A stretch of DNA of 64,000 nucleotides from Muricea muricata (Eukaryota > Cnidaria > Anthozoa > Malacalcyonacea > Plexauridae): contig OY979721.1 in NCBI GenBank assembly GCA_963855995.1, forward strand, positions 3,410,001-3,474,000, given 5' to 3'. Positions 32,831-45,757 of the stretch are shown piece after piece; position 1 is the stretch's first letter; every line of letters begins with the position of its first letter. The notes under the pieces were generated by a model. That model was given only the letters and a program-made list of their open reading frames with translations, did not search any database and was not told where the DNA came from. The position numbers and the translations under genes are program-made.

Positions 32831-35800
32831 ATGGCTGAACGGAAAGTATTAAATGTAAGTGGACCGTATTTTTAAACTCGAATTTCGGCGTGTAATCGTT
32901 ATGTTGTTGGTTTCAATGTGATTTTAAATTGTAGTTTAGTGATTGATTAGTCATGTTACGTTGACATATAGCCTCGTGCTTCTGGAATTTGTTGAGAACA
33001 CAGTGTTTTAAAAGGCACGTGTAAAATTGCAGTTGATAGTTGAAAAATTGCTCGAGATAGCACTCAATAATATATTTATGCATGTAGAAACTAGAACGAG
33101 AAATATTCCTGTTGAACTCTGCATATCATTTTATAACATTGCATGCTGTGTCCAGGGAGACCCAGTCTGCAAAATATGGCAGTCTAGCCCAGAGCTGCTA
33201 ATTATTAGCAGCTGCTATTAATAATTAGCCCAGAGCTGCTAACCTGGAATAATTAGCTGCTAATAATAATAAGGTTAAGAAACAATCACTTGAACATGCA
33301 GTCTCGTATATTTTACTTATCCCATTATCTTTCTGAGGATTACAAATAACCACAATCTTATATGGTAAATATTGTTTGTACCGGTACTTAAATTTAGATA
33401 CCCTGTTAATGGAGCAATGAGCTCGGTAGGGATCACCGGTCAGATTTGAAAAAGCTTGTAAATTAATAAATACATAAAATAAATAATTATTTTGCTTGTA
33501 TAGACAAGTGTTTGGCCAAAATATAAATTGGTCGGACATTTTTTGTAATTTTTGTCGGCCATTTTTTCTGCACGTGGTAAGCCTATACTGTAGAGTAAAC
33601 TATAGTTAAATCAGTCACATGTCAGGTCACAGAATGATTTCATCTGGTAAGACGTCAGATTTGGTCCCCTGCTAGCCAGTTTTAATTTGCAGCCCTGCTA
33701 GCCAGTTTTTAAGATGATTTCAGACCTGTGCGAAAACCAAGAAGATTATTACAGTTATGCTCCTTTGGGGAGGATAAGGTTGGGCTTTAAATAGGCAATC
33801 CTTCTAGGGGTTTGGGGGAAGGGTGGTTTTTGGAAAACGTTGAAAATAAGAACCTTGAAAATGTGATTTCCTATGGTTTGGGCATTGTATTTGTTTGCAG
33901 CTTTAGTAACTTTGCAAGATTTGGTAACCCTATGACCAGGTGGCAGTGTAGGAATCTTTGTTTACTATGAAAAGCTGGGATGAAGCCCCTCCCCCAGCAC
34001 AACCTTCTTCAGCTGATCCCTGAATCAGCTCCCAAAAGCCAGACCCTAGGAGCACCCTGATTGCTTAGACCTCAGTAGACCCGTGCAGGCTTAGGAAATT
34101 GCATAATAGTTTTCAGAAGAGCTCTGCAATGCTACAGGGTTCCAATTTTTTTTTCAAACCATTTCATTGTTTATCTGTGATAAAAATCAGTTGTGTACCT
34201 GGTATCCATTATTTTTTGCCTAGAAATACTTTCCTCCTGATTTCGATCCTGCAAAACTTCCAAAACTCAAGCTTGACAAGCACAGACAGTATGTGGTCCG
34301 ACTCATGGCACCTTTTAACATGAGGTAATGTGTTTCCAAAGATTATGTAAAATATTTATGCATGATCCATGCAAATAGTATTTAGGGCAGAATTTCTGAG
34401 GATTGTTAATTAAGGCAACCATTGAAAATCAAAAGCAATTCAAAATTACCATGATCATGAATTTCTTATTTGATATTCCATGTCCGCAATCGTGGAATTA
34501 ACTGTGGCAAAACAGTTTTTGCCAAGTTTTAGCCTAAATGTCTCCCTCAGCCATTAAAGCGAAAAGGGCATATTGGGTGCATGTTAGTTTTATTATGTAT
34601 TTTTAGTTACTAATAAAAGTAATAAAACTGAAATATGTGTGTAAAAAACACTCATACATGTGTGTGAAAAAAACACTCTAAAATATTGTGTGTAAACAAT
34701 TCCTACGGAGCTCCTATAGTCGATGAAGAATTTTTATTACAAGCGAACGAGTGAGCTGGTAATAATTCACGAGTTATTATTATTATTCACGAATTATTAT
34801 TATTCACGAGTAATTAATGAATTATTCACGAATGATTCATTTGTAATAAATCTCAATACTTGTATAATAAATATAGATGTGCAACTGGGAATACTTCGCC
34901 TATGATTGCGCTGTCTCACGGATTACGTCATATCCCCACGCATTTCTGGCAAGTACATTTGTTCGAATTTCAATATAAATGTATTAGAGAAAAATGGTTT
35001 CTACCATTTTATAAGCTACCAGGACAAAAAAACATAACTTCATATGTTGCTTGAAATATACAGGGCAACTTCTTTTTATGTATTTGTGTGAAGCAAGGTG
35101 ATCTAAAATCGCCGTTAATTTGACATTTCCCTATCCAATTCCTTATAAAATCTCGCATGTGTACTTGCCAGAAATGAGCGTGCGTATGACGTACCCAAGC
35201 CATCCACGTAAGACAAGAAATACCCCGAGTAGCACATCTATGTATCCTTAATCTATGTCACGATTGTTGGCATGCCCACTTTGTCTAACCAATCTTGTCA
35301 AACGGAACATTTTATTTAATCTTTTGTCCAGATGCAGCACATGTGGGGAGTATATTTATAAAGGAAAGAAATTCAATGCAAGAAAAGTAAGAAAATGACA
35401 GTAATATTCCTCGTGCTTGTAAATGATAACTTTTCTGTTATGACTTGCTTATGTTTGGATCTAATGTTCATAGGAAACTGTGCAGAATGAAACATATTTG
35501 GGACTTGAAATTTATCGATTTTATATCCGATGTCCCCGTTGCATCAGTGAAATAACGTTCAAGGTATGATGTCATCCATTTGACTGTCTTTGATCAACCT
35601 AGGTTTAGCATTGAGTTCAGTGCGAATAGTTATTAGTCCAGATTCGGTAGACAGTTGAGTTAAATTTTTGGTCATCAAATGACTGTCCTTGAATTCTACA
35701 TGATCAGCTTCTCTCATTTAACTTTTCTCGCACGAGTCTCCCTCAAAACTCAAGTTCTACCCAGCTAACATCCGTATTGTACCATATTACCAGTGATAAG

Positions 35801-38800
35801 GCAAGCTAATTTAATATCATACCATTGGCGATTCGACATGAAATTACAATAAAGCAAGGGTTCCACTATTCCAAGTAGTGTAGTAATATTAAGTTTGACG
35901 GAATAGAACTTCATGATCAAGGTATTCCATTGGTGTTGTAGAAAAATTATGGTACGCCTACCAACCAACCAGAAGCAAGGCTTTACTTGTACATCACGTT
36001 ATCTTTTCTATTAATAATTTGTTTATCACTGTACAAGACAATGCACTCAAAAACGGTACATTATATAAGTGGATCTTCTCACGGAACACTAAATTTCAAA
36101 ATCTACTATTCCGGCAGTGTAGCACAAAAAATTAAAATTTCGACCCCGGTAATGAGAAGTTGATACCAACAAAAAATCTTCGCTATAAACGTCGATTTTT
36201 ATTTTATGGTTTCAGGTAGTGAAAAAACCTAGTATACATTCCGTAATATGTAATAAGTTTTATTATATGGCTTTGTTGAATCTTGCATTCTGATTGGTCG
36301 ACGTGCGGTCCGTAAATTTCCGTATTCGGACCGGGCTTTTTCCCAGTGTTTTTAACCGCCCTTTTTACTGCTTGCAGTATACTTATTAATGAAATTAATG
36401 TTTTACTGATATGTTTGAAAACTTTGTGTGTAAAAAATAAAGTTTTGTCATGTTCAACTTTTTTGTATTCTATTTAACGAAACTACGATCGATGTCATTT
36501 AAGTACAAAATGCCACACTAACTTAGAAAATGACTGCGAGCCATATAATAAACAGTTTATTGACCTCGCTTGTTCGGTCATACCGTGAAATATCGGACTT
36601 CGGGGTTTTTTAGTACTCAAATCTCCGTCCAATATTTCACGGTACATACCTCACGCGAGGTAAATAATCCTTTAGTATTGTGTTGTTGCTCAGTCTTTAA
36701 ATCGTTCATTTTACTAACTGTGTTTAGACTGACCCGGAAAACACCGACTATGTCGCAGAGAAAGGAGCGACGAGGAATTTCCAGGCAATCAAACGGGCTG
36801 AAGACGAGGAGGAACGTTTGAAGAAAGAGCGAGAGGAAGAGGAACTCAACAATCCCATGAAGGTGAGGGTTTTTTTCAGATGAAGTGCGCGAGTGCAGTT
36901 GATGTTCTCAATAGTAAAGTTGTTTGGTATGTTATGGCGATGTACCGAAGTTTCCGATATACCGTAGCATTTTCGTTGCACAAAACTTATAATATGGCCG
37001 TATCGTTGATGTTGCCTCGTCGCAGTGCAAAGACAGGCTTTCAATATAGTTCGAAATGGGCTGAATATGACTGAAATTCGTTTTAAATAAGTTTGGTCTT
37101 CGTAAACAAAAACAAAATGTTACTGGAGGATGTCTAAAGACTGGCTACCAAGTTCATGTATGTCCACAATGGGCAAGCTAAAAAATATGCCCAGTTACAT
37201 AACACCGAGATACAATAAAAATCGTAAAATCATTTAGGATTAGATTACTATCGAAGGGACTGGGCTAAGTTTCGAAATATCACATACTCGAACTGACCTG
37301 CCAGCGTATATGTCTCACTTGGCAGAGCATTAGGCGGGAATTCATACTGCATATCAGTGACCGAACAACGGCTTGAACAATGTTTTGCTGAAAACATCGT
37401 TTAATGTTGTCAACAATATTGTTCAGCATGCAGTGTAGTCACAGATTACTATTGTACCAGATGTCTATCTTCGTGTTTTCGCAAGGTAAATTGCGAAAAT
37501 GAAATCACGAATTGCACTCGTGATTTTTCGCAATATCACGTATGTTGCGCTTACTAACAACATGGCGGAAATCTTTCGTCAGCTTTGGTAAGCATGTCAA
37601 AAATTTGTAACAGATATTTGGCGAAGATAGACATCTGGTACAACACTAATATGTGGTGTAGTGTTGAGCCTGAGTTAGCCCGCAATCAGGTGTAAGAGGC
37701 CAAAAGCAGTTTTGATAACTCTGTCGCATTATGTCTCATATATGTTATGTAAGTTATAGTAATGTGATGTGACAGAGAGTGTAAACTTGGAAATTTAAAA
37801 CAAATTGTTTCTTCTTGCCCAGTGTGAATAAAAAAGTCAGAGTAACACTAGAAACACCTTTTTTAGACCAAGATAGTAAAATACATGAAAATCTTAATTG
37901 CACCTAAGATTACATCGATATCGAAATGTCACATACTCATATTAATCTAACACGGCAGAGAACAACGAAAAATTCGTTATCTCGAGCGGGATTCGAACTC
38001 GTATCTTCGGGTTTTTAGACCGCCGCTCTACCAATTGAGCTATCTAGCCAACTGGCTGTAGTTTAATACAGCAATTTGCGTCCAATGACTAAGTGCAAAC
38101 GTTTTCACTGGTTTCTTTACGTTTGTAACGTGACGTTTGCCGCTATAATTGTTACTGTTTAAAATGATCAAAACTGAGTCCGTTTCGCGTGTAAGAAATG
38201 ATTATGTTTTGTATCATTTGAGATCCTATACAAGCTTCTACTCCACGAAATTGGTATTTTTTATATTCAAACGTGCTTATGATAAAACGTGCATCAAAAC
38301 CATATGATCAAAACATGACATGACATAACATGACAGTTGCAGTTACAAAATTGTCGGGTTTTGCATCTAAATAGAGAGCTTAAGCTTCGCGTTTAAACGT
38401 GAAACGGCAAACGCCAGGCAAAGAAAGAAAGTTAATATAGGAGGCAAGGAGTAATTGTAATTATCGACGTTTCAAAACTTTATTGTATTACCAAAATTAA
38501 GACTTAAGAAAGAAATCTAAAACGTACAAATTAAACGAAAATTCTGTCAAGAATTTAGGCCGTTTTTCGTTGACCGGCAACGTGAAGCTTAAGCTCTCGA
38601 ATGACTTCCGTTACAAACGGCCAAACATCACGTTGCAAACGAAAAACAACGCGAAAATGTTTGCGCTTAGTGATTAGACGCAAATTGCTGTATGAATCTA
38701 GTTTTTCATCTCTCTGAGGATGGTTCTCAAATGAGCAATCTTACATCTAGTTACTTATATGTAGTTCAATAGCTCATACCAACTTGACGTCGTAGCTCAG

Positions 38801-41800
38801 CTGAAAGTATTTGGCTAGCATTCCAAAGGTCGTAGGTTCGAATCAGGCATATTTTTCAGCTTGTAACCAACACCACACAAACATCTTCTGCCAAATGTTT
38901 TGGCAAATTGTTGATGTAATGCTTGTTGGGAAAATTTTTTGCAGGCTTTAGAAAATAGAACTAAAGAATCCAAACAAGAAATGGATATCCTTGAAAAGCT
39001 TGAAGAATTACGAGATTTGAACGCCAGACATGCCTCGGGTAGGTTTAATCTACAATTATTTTTAATACCAAAAGTTTATATAGCTTTATCAGTTCTAAAC
39101 TGTTCTTCCTAGAGGTCCAGTAAGGACCATCTCTTATTGATCCAGTGTTACTACAGAAGGAAACCTAACCTAAGCTAACTTATTTATACTGGATAGCTCT
39201 ATCAGTTTTAAACTGTTCTTCCAAGAGGTCTGGTAAGGATCATCTCTTATTGATCCAGTGTTACTACAGGAGGAAACCTAAACTAAACTAACTTTATTTA
39301 TACTGGATAGCTCTATCAGTTCTAAACTGTTCTCCCTAGAGGTCCAGTAAGGATCATCTCTTATTCATCCAGTGTTACTCCAAGACACTAACCAGTAACC
39401 TCGTGTAACCCATATATAGTTGACCACGAAATTCTTTTACAACAAAACATGAAATACGCGAAGGAAATTGAAGAAAGGCAAGCACAAGAAGACGAGGAAT
39501 TAGTCCAGTAAGTAGAATTGTAAAAATAATGCATAACGATGTTTTCCAACTTTAACACGGATGGTGACTTAGTTAAAGTGCTTATGAAACGAAATTTTCT
39601 GCGACAATTTTCTTATTGCATTAGAAAGATCAGTTAAAATCACTGTATGACTTCTTTGATAGAATTTTTGTAACTGCCTTACTTTTCGAGATATTCAATT
39701 TTATTTTATTTGAAAATTACCTAACCAGTGACGTCATACTGCATAATGAGCGACTGTTAGATTGCTTATTTTGTAGCATGTAATAGTGGAAAATAACTAA
39801 AACTACACTTACATGTGTGTAGGCTATGTTTAACATCCAGACCTGGGTATTTAGGTGTTATATCTTGAGTACTTTTTAAATTAATTCAGCTTTTTTGAAA
39901 AGTGATTATGCAGTATGACGTCACTGGTTAGGTAATTTTCAAATCAAATAAAATTTAATGTCTCGAAAAGTAAGGCAGTTACAAAAATTGTATCAAAGAA
40001 GTTATAGAGTGATTTTAACTGATCTTTCCAATGCAATAAGAAAATTGTTGGAGAAAATTTCGTTTCATAAGCACTTTAAAATGTCTGCCGCCTTATCGTC
40101 CGTTCGAGTGTAATGAATTCCTACTTTTCTGTTTTCAACTCTTTCTCAGATAAAATGTAATTTATAATAATCTCTGATAAAACGTATCGATGTGTTTCGA
40201 TCGTTTGTCCATAACTGGAGTATTGCACATCTTAGTGCATGACTGGTTATCTTTTCCAATCGGGGTTGGTTCTTTAATCGGATAACCAAAATCTTTCATT
40301 ACGGATCTGAGTTGAATTTCTCTCTTGCACCGCCACTGCCATTGCTTAGTGTTAAAGTTTTGCCGACGATAGTGTGACCGTATTTGTTTCTTTACTCCCA
40401 TAATTATAGCTGCGCCATTTCCTTGGAACTTGAAATTGTAGCCTGTTGTGGACTTTCAATAATATAATATAATAAATTTGTCACAATTTACAAATGATAC
40501 ACATGCAGGTAGACTATATACATATTAGCATATACCTAATATTATCATCACCAAACAGGTTACAAAACACATAAAGACAAGTTGTGACAGGAAAAAGGAA
40601 CAGGACATTCATCCACCGGACCTAATCCCCAATTACATACTTAGATCGAAGACAAGACACAAAGTATTTCATTTAACAACAATATGGACGTTAAGTTATA
40701 GGGTAGTCGCCACTCCAGTCTGCATCTGCGTCACCAACGAGTTTCATGCTTGAATTCTTCGTAAATGTCCTTATTAAACTTAGTAAAACTGGATAAAGCA
40801 TCCTTTTGAATTCAGTGACCTAATTTTGAAGCCAGAATGTCCATAATGAGATGATATACTAAAATCGATTAAAATTTCTGCAAATCAAATCGCGACGTGT
40901 GAAAAGTGGCCAAATTATCAAGCTAATGTCTTTTCCATATTAACTGCGAAGACATAGCTTGCCACAACTTTTTTAATGGTTTCGAGAAGGTTGACATCTT
41001 GGACTATCTCATTAGTTATTCCCAGGCAAACTTAAAAGGAAACAGAGATTATTTGTGAAAAATTTTCATTCACACAATGTTTATCCATGCCCATCGATAC
41101 CCTAAAACAGTAAATTTCTAGATTTATAGTGGATAGTCCAATATGGCCGCCATTGGGTTCATTTATGCATGGCAGAAGCTTTGTCTAGTTGTAGTTTCAG
41201 ATGAATGGGAATCAAGCTTTCGGGTTAACTTAATGGGTTAGCTTTTCTCTTCTTCACGTAAGCTGTACAACCGAATGCTTCGAGATGATTTCTTCTGGCT
41301 GTTTTCCCAGTGAAAAGCTCAAATGGAATCTTTCCTTCATTGCTATTTGCACTCACAGTAAGATTTCGAATATGTTTAGCAATATTCAATGCTTTGACTG
41401 AATATTCCTTAGGAAGCTTTGCTTGTATCAGTAAGCACCGTCCCATTTCTAGTATGGTACGATTGAGTCGCTAAGCGACTTCATTTTGCTGTGGTGTTTC
41501 TGGTAATGTAAATTCTTGTTTTGTCTCGACAGAACTCTTGGAACTTGTTTGAGGTGTATTCAGTACCATTATCTGTTCGTAGCGTTCTAGGCGTTCCATT
41601 TTCAGCAACATGTTCCTTAAATTTATCGAGAACTTGAGACTTGTTATTCTTTATGTATACTCTACAGTATATACTTTATGATCTATATGAAGGGGACCGC
41701 ATATTTTGATCCACTTCAACCAGGTACACTTCAAAATGAGCGAGAATGTCACAATAGACTAGTTCGAGAGTTTTCTTCGCTTTACTTTCAATTTTCTTTG

Positions 41801-44800
41801 GAGCTTGCCGACTATCTTGTTTTCCCATTGCATAAGTGTCACACGTACCTATTGTGTCGCCTTCACCACCAACAGAACGCTTCAGATTAGTTGTGTTGAG
41901 ATGCCGAAGTCGCTTGTGCGATAAGTTGATATCGTCTTTGATAGTTTGTTTGGTTTCGTGGCAGGTAGATGGATTGACAACATTCTGGTACTTGACTTCT
42001 AAGTAGAAAAGGGCATTGTTGTTTGTTAAATTAATTTCACGACCATCATCTGATACCATTTTTGCTTTGCTATCATTGAAAATCAATCTATGACCGAGGT
42101 TCCACTGCTTTGTTTGCTGGAAGAAGGTTGACTTTGTAGTTTGGTACGCATAAAACGTTTCTCAGGATTAATTGTATCATATCTCCATTGCTCGACTCCA
42201 CTGTTATTGGCACATCACCGATTCCTTCGATGGCTGCGAGGCTTCCTTTGGATCTCTTACGCTTTTCTCATTAACTGCGCATAAGTGCATAAACAATTCC
42301 TTCTAATCCACTTTGTGATCCGAGCAACCAGTGCGAACAATTAGATGACTGGGGTTGGTGGCACGAAAGATGGATAATGTTATCCACAGGATAGTGATTT
42401 TTTCAACTGCCGCAGAAAGGCACAAAAAACAATGACACCAGTGATATTGAACTTGCAAAAGATAAAAAGTGACTTTGACTCGAAAATCCTTAACTTTATC
42501 TAGATTTTACCAGTTACTGAAGATGTTTAGAAAGTTTCTAAAAACACCATCCGATGGAAAGCGCTATTCTGCACCTTTCGTAGAACCAACCCCTGGTGTT
42601 TATTTCTTTTAGGGGACTGAGGAAACATTTAGCGTAAGACGACATTGCATTTCCGTCTTTCCGTTTAATAGGTTTGTCGACTTTCTCTGGGCTTCTACAG
42701 ACTTTTTTTGCATTTGAAGCAAGTTGCCGTGCCTCTACTGTTACATTGTTTAGCATTAAAATGCCCTGTATTTCCACAAACATAATAAACTTTGGGTTGC
42801 GATTGTTCTTTCTTATTTTCTCTATTCTTATCTCCGGTGTGCATTGCTAATTACAACCGGTTCTTTGTGTCCTCGTAATTTTGCAAGCGGGTTCTCAGTT
42901 TAGTAAATGTCAACGCTGGATCCTGCAGTGGATGTCGACTCGTATCTCTCTGGCAGACCATTGATCACTAACGCTTTAAAAGAGACTCCGTCATTTCTGC
43001 CTTCAGTTAATCTTGACATAAGCTCTTGAAATCCTATAAAATATTCTTCTTCTCCGAGCTATAAACGCGATAGTTGTCTCACTAAACTGACCACCGTTGG
43101 CTTTTGTACGTTCGAAGAACGTTGTTGAAGTAAGCGCCAGTCTGTCGCACTGTCTCCTGTAGTCCTGTACCGTCTAATTCCGATAAACAATGTTTGAAAT
43201 AAAATTATTTAAACTTTGATATTTAAGATAATTTTTCTTCACCGCACGTACAAAAAATGAAGTCGATGTGTTTTATTTAATAAACTGGGGCCGGTTGTAT
43301 CAAAGGCGTTTAGCTTGAACGGTGGATAAGTAAAAAATATTAAAGTTTGCATGATGTATAAACAAACCAGCGAAAGTTATCTGACCTGAGAAGAACAATT
43401 ATATATAAAACTAAATATTTATATATAAAACTAAATATTCTATCAAACTCATGAGTTCGGTTCCGTACCAGGTATAAAAGTGATTTTTAAATTTCACTTA
43501 TCCACCGTTTAAGCTAAGTGCAAACGCCTTTGATACAGCAGGCCCCTGTACGAAAATTTTTTCTTAGCGTTGTTTGAAGTCGTTCTTCCGATTTTGTCGG
43601 CAAAACAGTTATTTAAATCGTATGTAGAGTTTATTTATGTAAGCTTAAACCAAGTAACGGAACAACCTACTCAACACGCTGGAGAACTGTGGTGCGGGCT
43701 AACAAGGGAGGGGAGAGGGAAATGGTTATTTTTCTTTGCCCCCCCCCCCCCCCCATTGCATTATGCCTGATGAAATTGTTACATTTTAGGTCCGTGTTTG
43801 GTCAGAAGCGACTTGAAAAACGTCTCGAATCAGAGTCGTCAGATAGCGACGAAGACGTCAGTAAAGGAAAATTGAAACGACAACATCCTGAAAAAGAATC
43901 AGAGAAAACAAACAAAGCTACAGATCTCCTTGTTGAGGTTTGTTTTTCATGCAAAACTAAACCAAATCAAAACTAACTTCATTTCTAAGCTCTTCTTGGA
44001 GTAAAGATCTTCTCTTATTGATCCAGTGTTTCTGCAGGAGGAAACCTAAACTAAACTAACTTTATTCATACTGGATAGCTCCACCAGTTCTAAACTGTTT
44101 TTCCTAGAGGTCCAGTAAGGATCATCTCTTATTGATCCAGTGTTCCTGCAGGAGGGAACCTAAACTAAATTAACTTTATTTAAACTGGATAATTCTATCA
44201 GTTCTAAACTGTTCTTCCCAGACATCCAGTAAGGATCATCTCTTATTGTTCCAGTGTTACAACTGGAGGAACCAAAACTGAACTAACTTTATTTATACTG
44301 GATAGCTCTCTCTGTTCTAAACTGTTCTTCCTAGAGGTCCAGTAAGGATTATCTCTTATTGATCCAGTGTTACTACCGGAGGAAACCTAAACTAAACTAA
44401 CTTTATTTACTGGATAGCTCTATCAGTTCCAAATTGCTCTTCCTAGAGGTCCAGCTGGGATATCCATTTATACTGGATATCTTTATCAGTTCTAAACCTT
44501 TCTTCCCAGAGGTCCAGTAAAGACCGCTCTTATTGGCCTAGTGTTACTGCAGGAAGAAACCTAAACTTAACTGACATTAATCTACTGGATATCTCGATCA
44601 GCTCTTAACTGTTCTCATGTTTAGATGATCTCCTACTGATCTACTATTAAAAAGTAAAACATAAACACTAAATTTTATTTGCTCTTGAAGAGAAACAGTT
44701 GAAACAACTTTACTACATTGCTGTATAGCGGTATTCAAGGTGGCTAGTATCTACAGTGATCATCCCAGTCTTATATAGAGTGCATTCGTTTTAGCTTCTA

Positions 44801-45087
44801 ACCAACAATTTATTATTGCCTTCGCATAGGAAAACGCAAAGACTTCAGAACCGAGTGAAAAGAAGTTAAAAAGTTGGGAAAAGAGTGTGGGGACATTAAA
44901 TAAAGTAAGTTTGGGCTCGCTCATCAAAAAGAAGACGACACCAAGTACTAGTGAAGGTAGGAACAAGTCCGCTGGACACGTTGTTGTGAACTCTGATAGT
45001 ACTAGCACTGCTAAAGTATCGACAGCCGCCGGGGGACTAAGTCTAGTTGGAAATTACAGCAGTAGCGACTCGTCCGACGAGGCCTGA
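32831..45087 (+). CDS. YJU2: splicing factor YJU2 (CCDC94 homologue), nine exons
   Basis: Nuclear step-I spliceosomal factor that joins with the Prp19-related complex and stabilises the branch helix. Exons: 32831-32854, 34224-34324, 35332-35386, 35474-35563, 36728-36862, 38945-39038, 39420-39507, 43790-43937, 44830-45087; GT-AG introns and matching phases; 330 aa (human about 323). The conserved N-terminus is [17 protein letters not shown], with zinc-binding CxxC pairs C43/C46 and C80/C83, then [10 protein letters not shown] and GATRNFQ, an acidic coiled-coil segment, [20 protein letters not shown], and a Ser/Lys-rich acidic tail ending [12 protein letters not shown]2 rather than CCDC130 because of the MxERKVLNKYxPPDFDP start. 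Introns are loaded with SINE-, MITE-, copia- and minisatellite DNA, yet the reading frame is intact. Confidence 0.95.
34910..35215. repeat. inverted repeat in YJU2 intron 2
   Basis: CATTTCTGGCAAGTACAT near 34940 and its complement ATGTGTACTTGCCAGAAATG near 35156 bracket about 210 bp; CACGGATTACGTCATA and TATGACGTACC lie further out. Probably an old fold-back element. Confidence 0.4.
36265..36660. repeat. fold-back repeat in YJU2 intron 4
   Basis: TTTTATTATATGGCT (about 36268) and its complement AGCCATATAATAAA (36540) bracket about 260 bp. A second inverted pair, ACCGTGAAATAT and ATATTTCACGGT, lies at 36583-36645. Probably one or two MITEs. Confidence 0.5.
37452..37643. mobile_element. 192-bp MITE in YJU2 intron 5
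   Basis: The TIRs TTGTACCAGATGTCTATCTTCG and the complement (with one extra base) start at 37452 and 37643. The interior is self-complementary around ATCACGAATTGCACTCGTGAT. No coding capacity. Confidence 0.75.
37870..38052 (-). mobile_element. tRNA-derived SINE in YJU2 intron 5
   Basis: On the minus strand the head (38049-37981) is tRNA-like: GGCTAGATAGCTCAATTGG with a perfect GCTC/GAGC D stem and box B GAGTTCGAATCCC, but the acceptor and anticodon stems do not close. The tail (ACATTTCGATATCGATG...) resembles 37230-37330, where a second decayed copy lies. A tRNA-derived SINE is more likely than a working tRNA. Confidence 0.6.
38786..38850 (+). other. tRNA-like sequence in YJU2 intron 5
   Basis: GTCGTAGCTCAGCTGAAAG (box A-like) and GTAGGTTCGAATCAGGC (box B-like) flank a possible anticodon stem TTTGG/CCAAA around an eight-base loop containing AGC. 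The acceptor stem does not form. Probably a SINE head or tRNA relic. Confidence 0.45.
39090..39375. repeat. ~115-bp minisatellite in YJU2 intron 6
   Basis: About 2.5 units of the same family as in the transaldolase intron, in opposite orientation (CTGGATAGCTCTATCAGT, CTAGAGGTCCAGTAAGGA). Confidence 0.9.
39577..40075. mobile_element. 499-bp MITE with TTAA target site
   Basis: The TIRs begin AGTGCTTATGAAACGAAATT and the element is flanked by TTAA (39573-39576 and 40076-40079). Nearly the whole element folds back, including ACCTAACCAGTGACGTCATA and its complement. Its interior resembles the MITE at 10186-10703. It sits in YJU2 intron 7. Confidence 0.85.
40140..43180 (-). pseudogene. Ty1/copia remnant in YJU2 intron 7
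   Basis: On the minus strand, high to low: a zinc-knuckle/protease region (about 42880-42540), gag-pre-integrase ([16 protein letters not shown] near 41950), integrase ([21 protein letters not shown] and [10 protein letters not shown]...[11 protein letters not shown], 41446-41225), and RNase H ([25 protein letters not shown], 40290-40165). This order, integrase before RT/RNase H, is that of copia. Most of RT is missing, many frame breaks are present and no LTRs were recognised, so it is dead. It lies antisense to its host gene. Confidence 0.8.
43287..43547. mobile_element. ~260-bp MITE in YJU2 intron 7
   Basis: GGGGCCGGTTGTATCAAAGG...CGTTTAGCTTGAACGGTGGATAAG at the left is mirrored at 43495-43547 (CTTATCCACCGTTTAAGCTAAG...TGATACAGCAGGCCCC). 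No protein is encoded. The target duplication was not resolved. Confidence 0.8.
43985..44600. repeat. ~115-bp minisatellite in YJU2 intron 8
   Basis: The longest array of the family, about 5.5 diverged units (CTCTTATTGATCCAGTGTT, GGAGGAAACCTAAACTAA), in the same orientation as the 39090 array. Confidence 0.9.
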
Positions 45088-45757
45088 GTACTAGCATTGT
45101 CTTCAGGTCTTTACTGGTAATCAGCGTTGTGCCACCTTAATCAAAGCAAAATACAAACCCGCGTCCCCTGATCGTTAGAGGCCTGGGCTTTGGAGAAGGT
45201 TTCGTAATATCTTCGAAAAGTCTAAAAACTGGTCCTAGATTGGGCCGCTTTGGCGGATTGCGCACACTTGAGCACGCATTTCAGTAATCTCGGCAATCAA
45301 ATTTTGAAGCTCATCGCTGGAACTTGGTACTCCAGGTTTATTCATATCAGTGGTAGCGGTATCCGTTATACCGCTATATAATTACATACGTTGAACGTAA
45401 CTTGGCCGTCATCGTTGAAGCCAAATTGAAGGCTGCCATTGATACTCAAGGCTGCAAGGGCTTAAAAATGAGCAAATTTCGTTTTAAACTGTAATAACCT
45501 TGTGATCGTCGATTTGATTGGTATAAATATAAAATAACAGTGTACATTAGTACACTATACTACATATCATAACACCATCCACACCAGTGCAAAAAACGTC
45601 TTCAATTTCACACATTCATTTGCAGTGTATTTTATACGTTAATATATATTTGTGGGTATTCTTCTTATCCTTTTGAATGTCGTCTTGTGTTTGGAGCCAT
45701 TGTCGTCTGTATTTATTGTGGATGGTCTTGACTTCGTAAAAATGCAAATCCGTCTTC
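45088..45757. other. intergenic between YJU2 and the ODF3-like gene
   Basis: The two genes converge here (YJU2 plus, ODF3-like minus), so this interval holds both 3' UTRs. No further exon or RNA gene was recognised. Confidence 0.5.

Noticed and set aside
33180-33275. Short AT-rich palindromic duplication (AGCCCAGAGCTGCTAA repeated)
   Set aside because: Simple local duplication in YJU2 intron 1 without further structure.
36748-37044. 98-aa minus-strand frame over YJU2 exon 5
   Set aside because: Antisense shadow of the Glu/Lys/Arg-rich exon; the Ser run is the complement of acidic codons.
37981-38049. Functional tRNA gene on the minus strand
   Set aside because: The D stem is perfect, but the acceptor and anticodon stems do not pair; a SINE head is the better reading.
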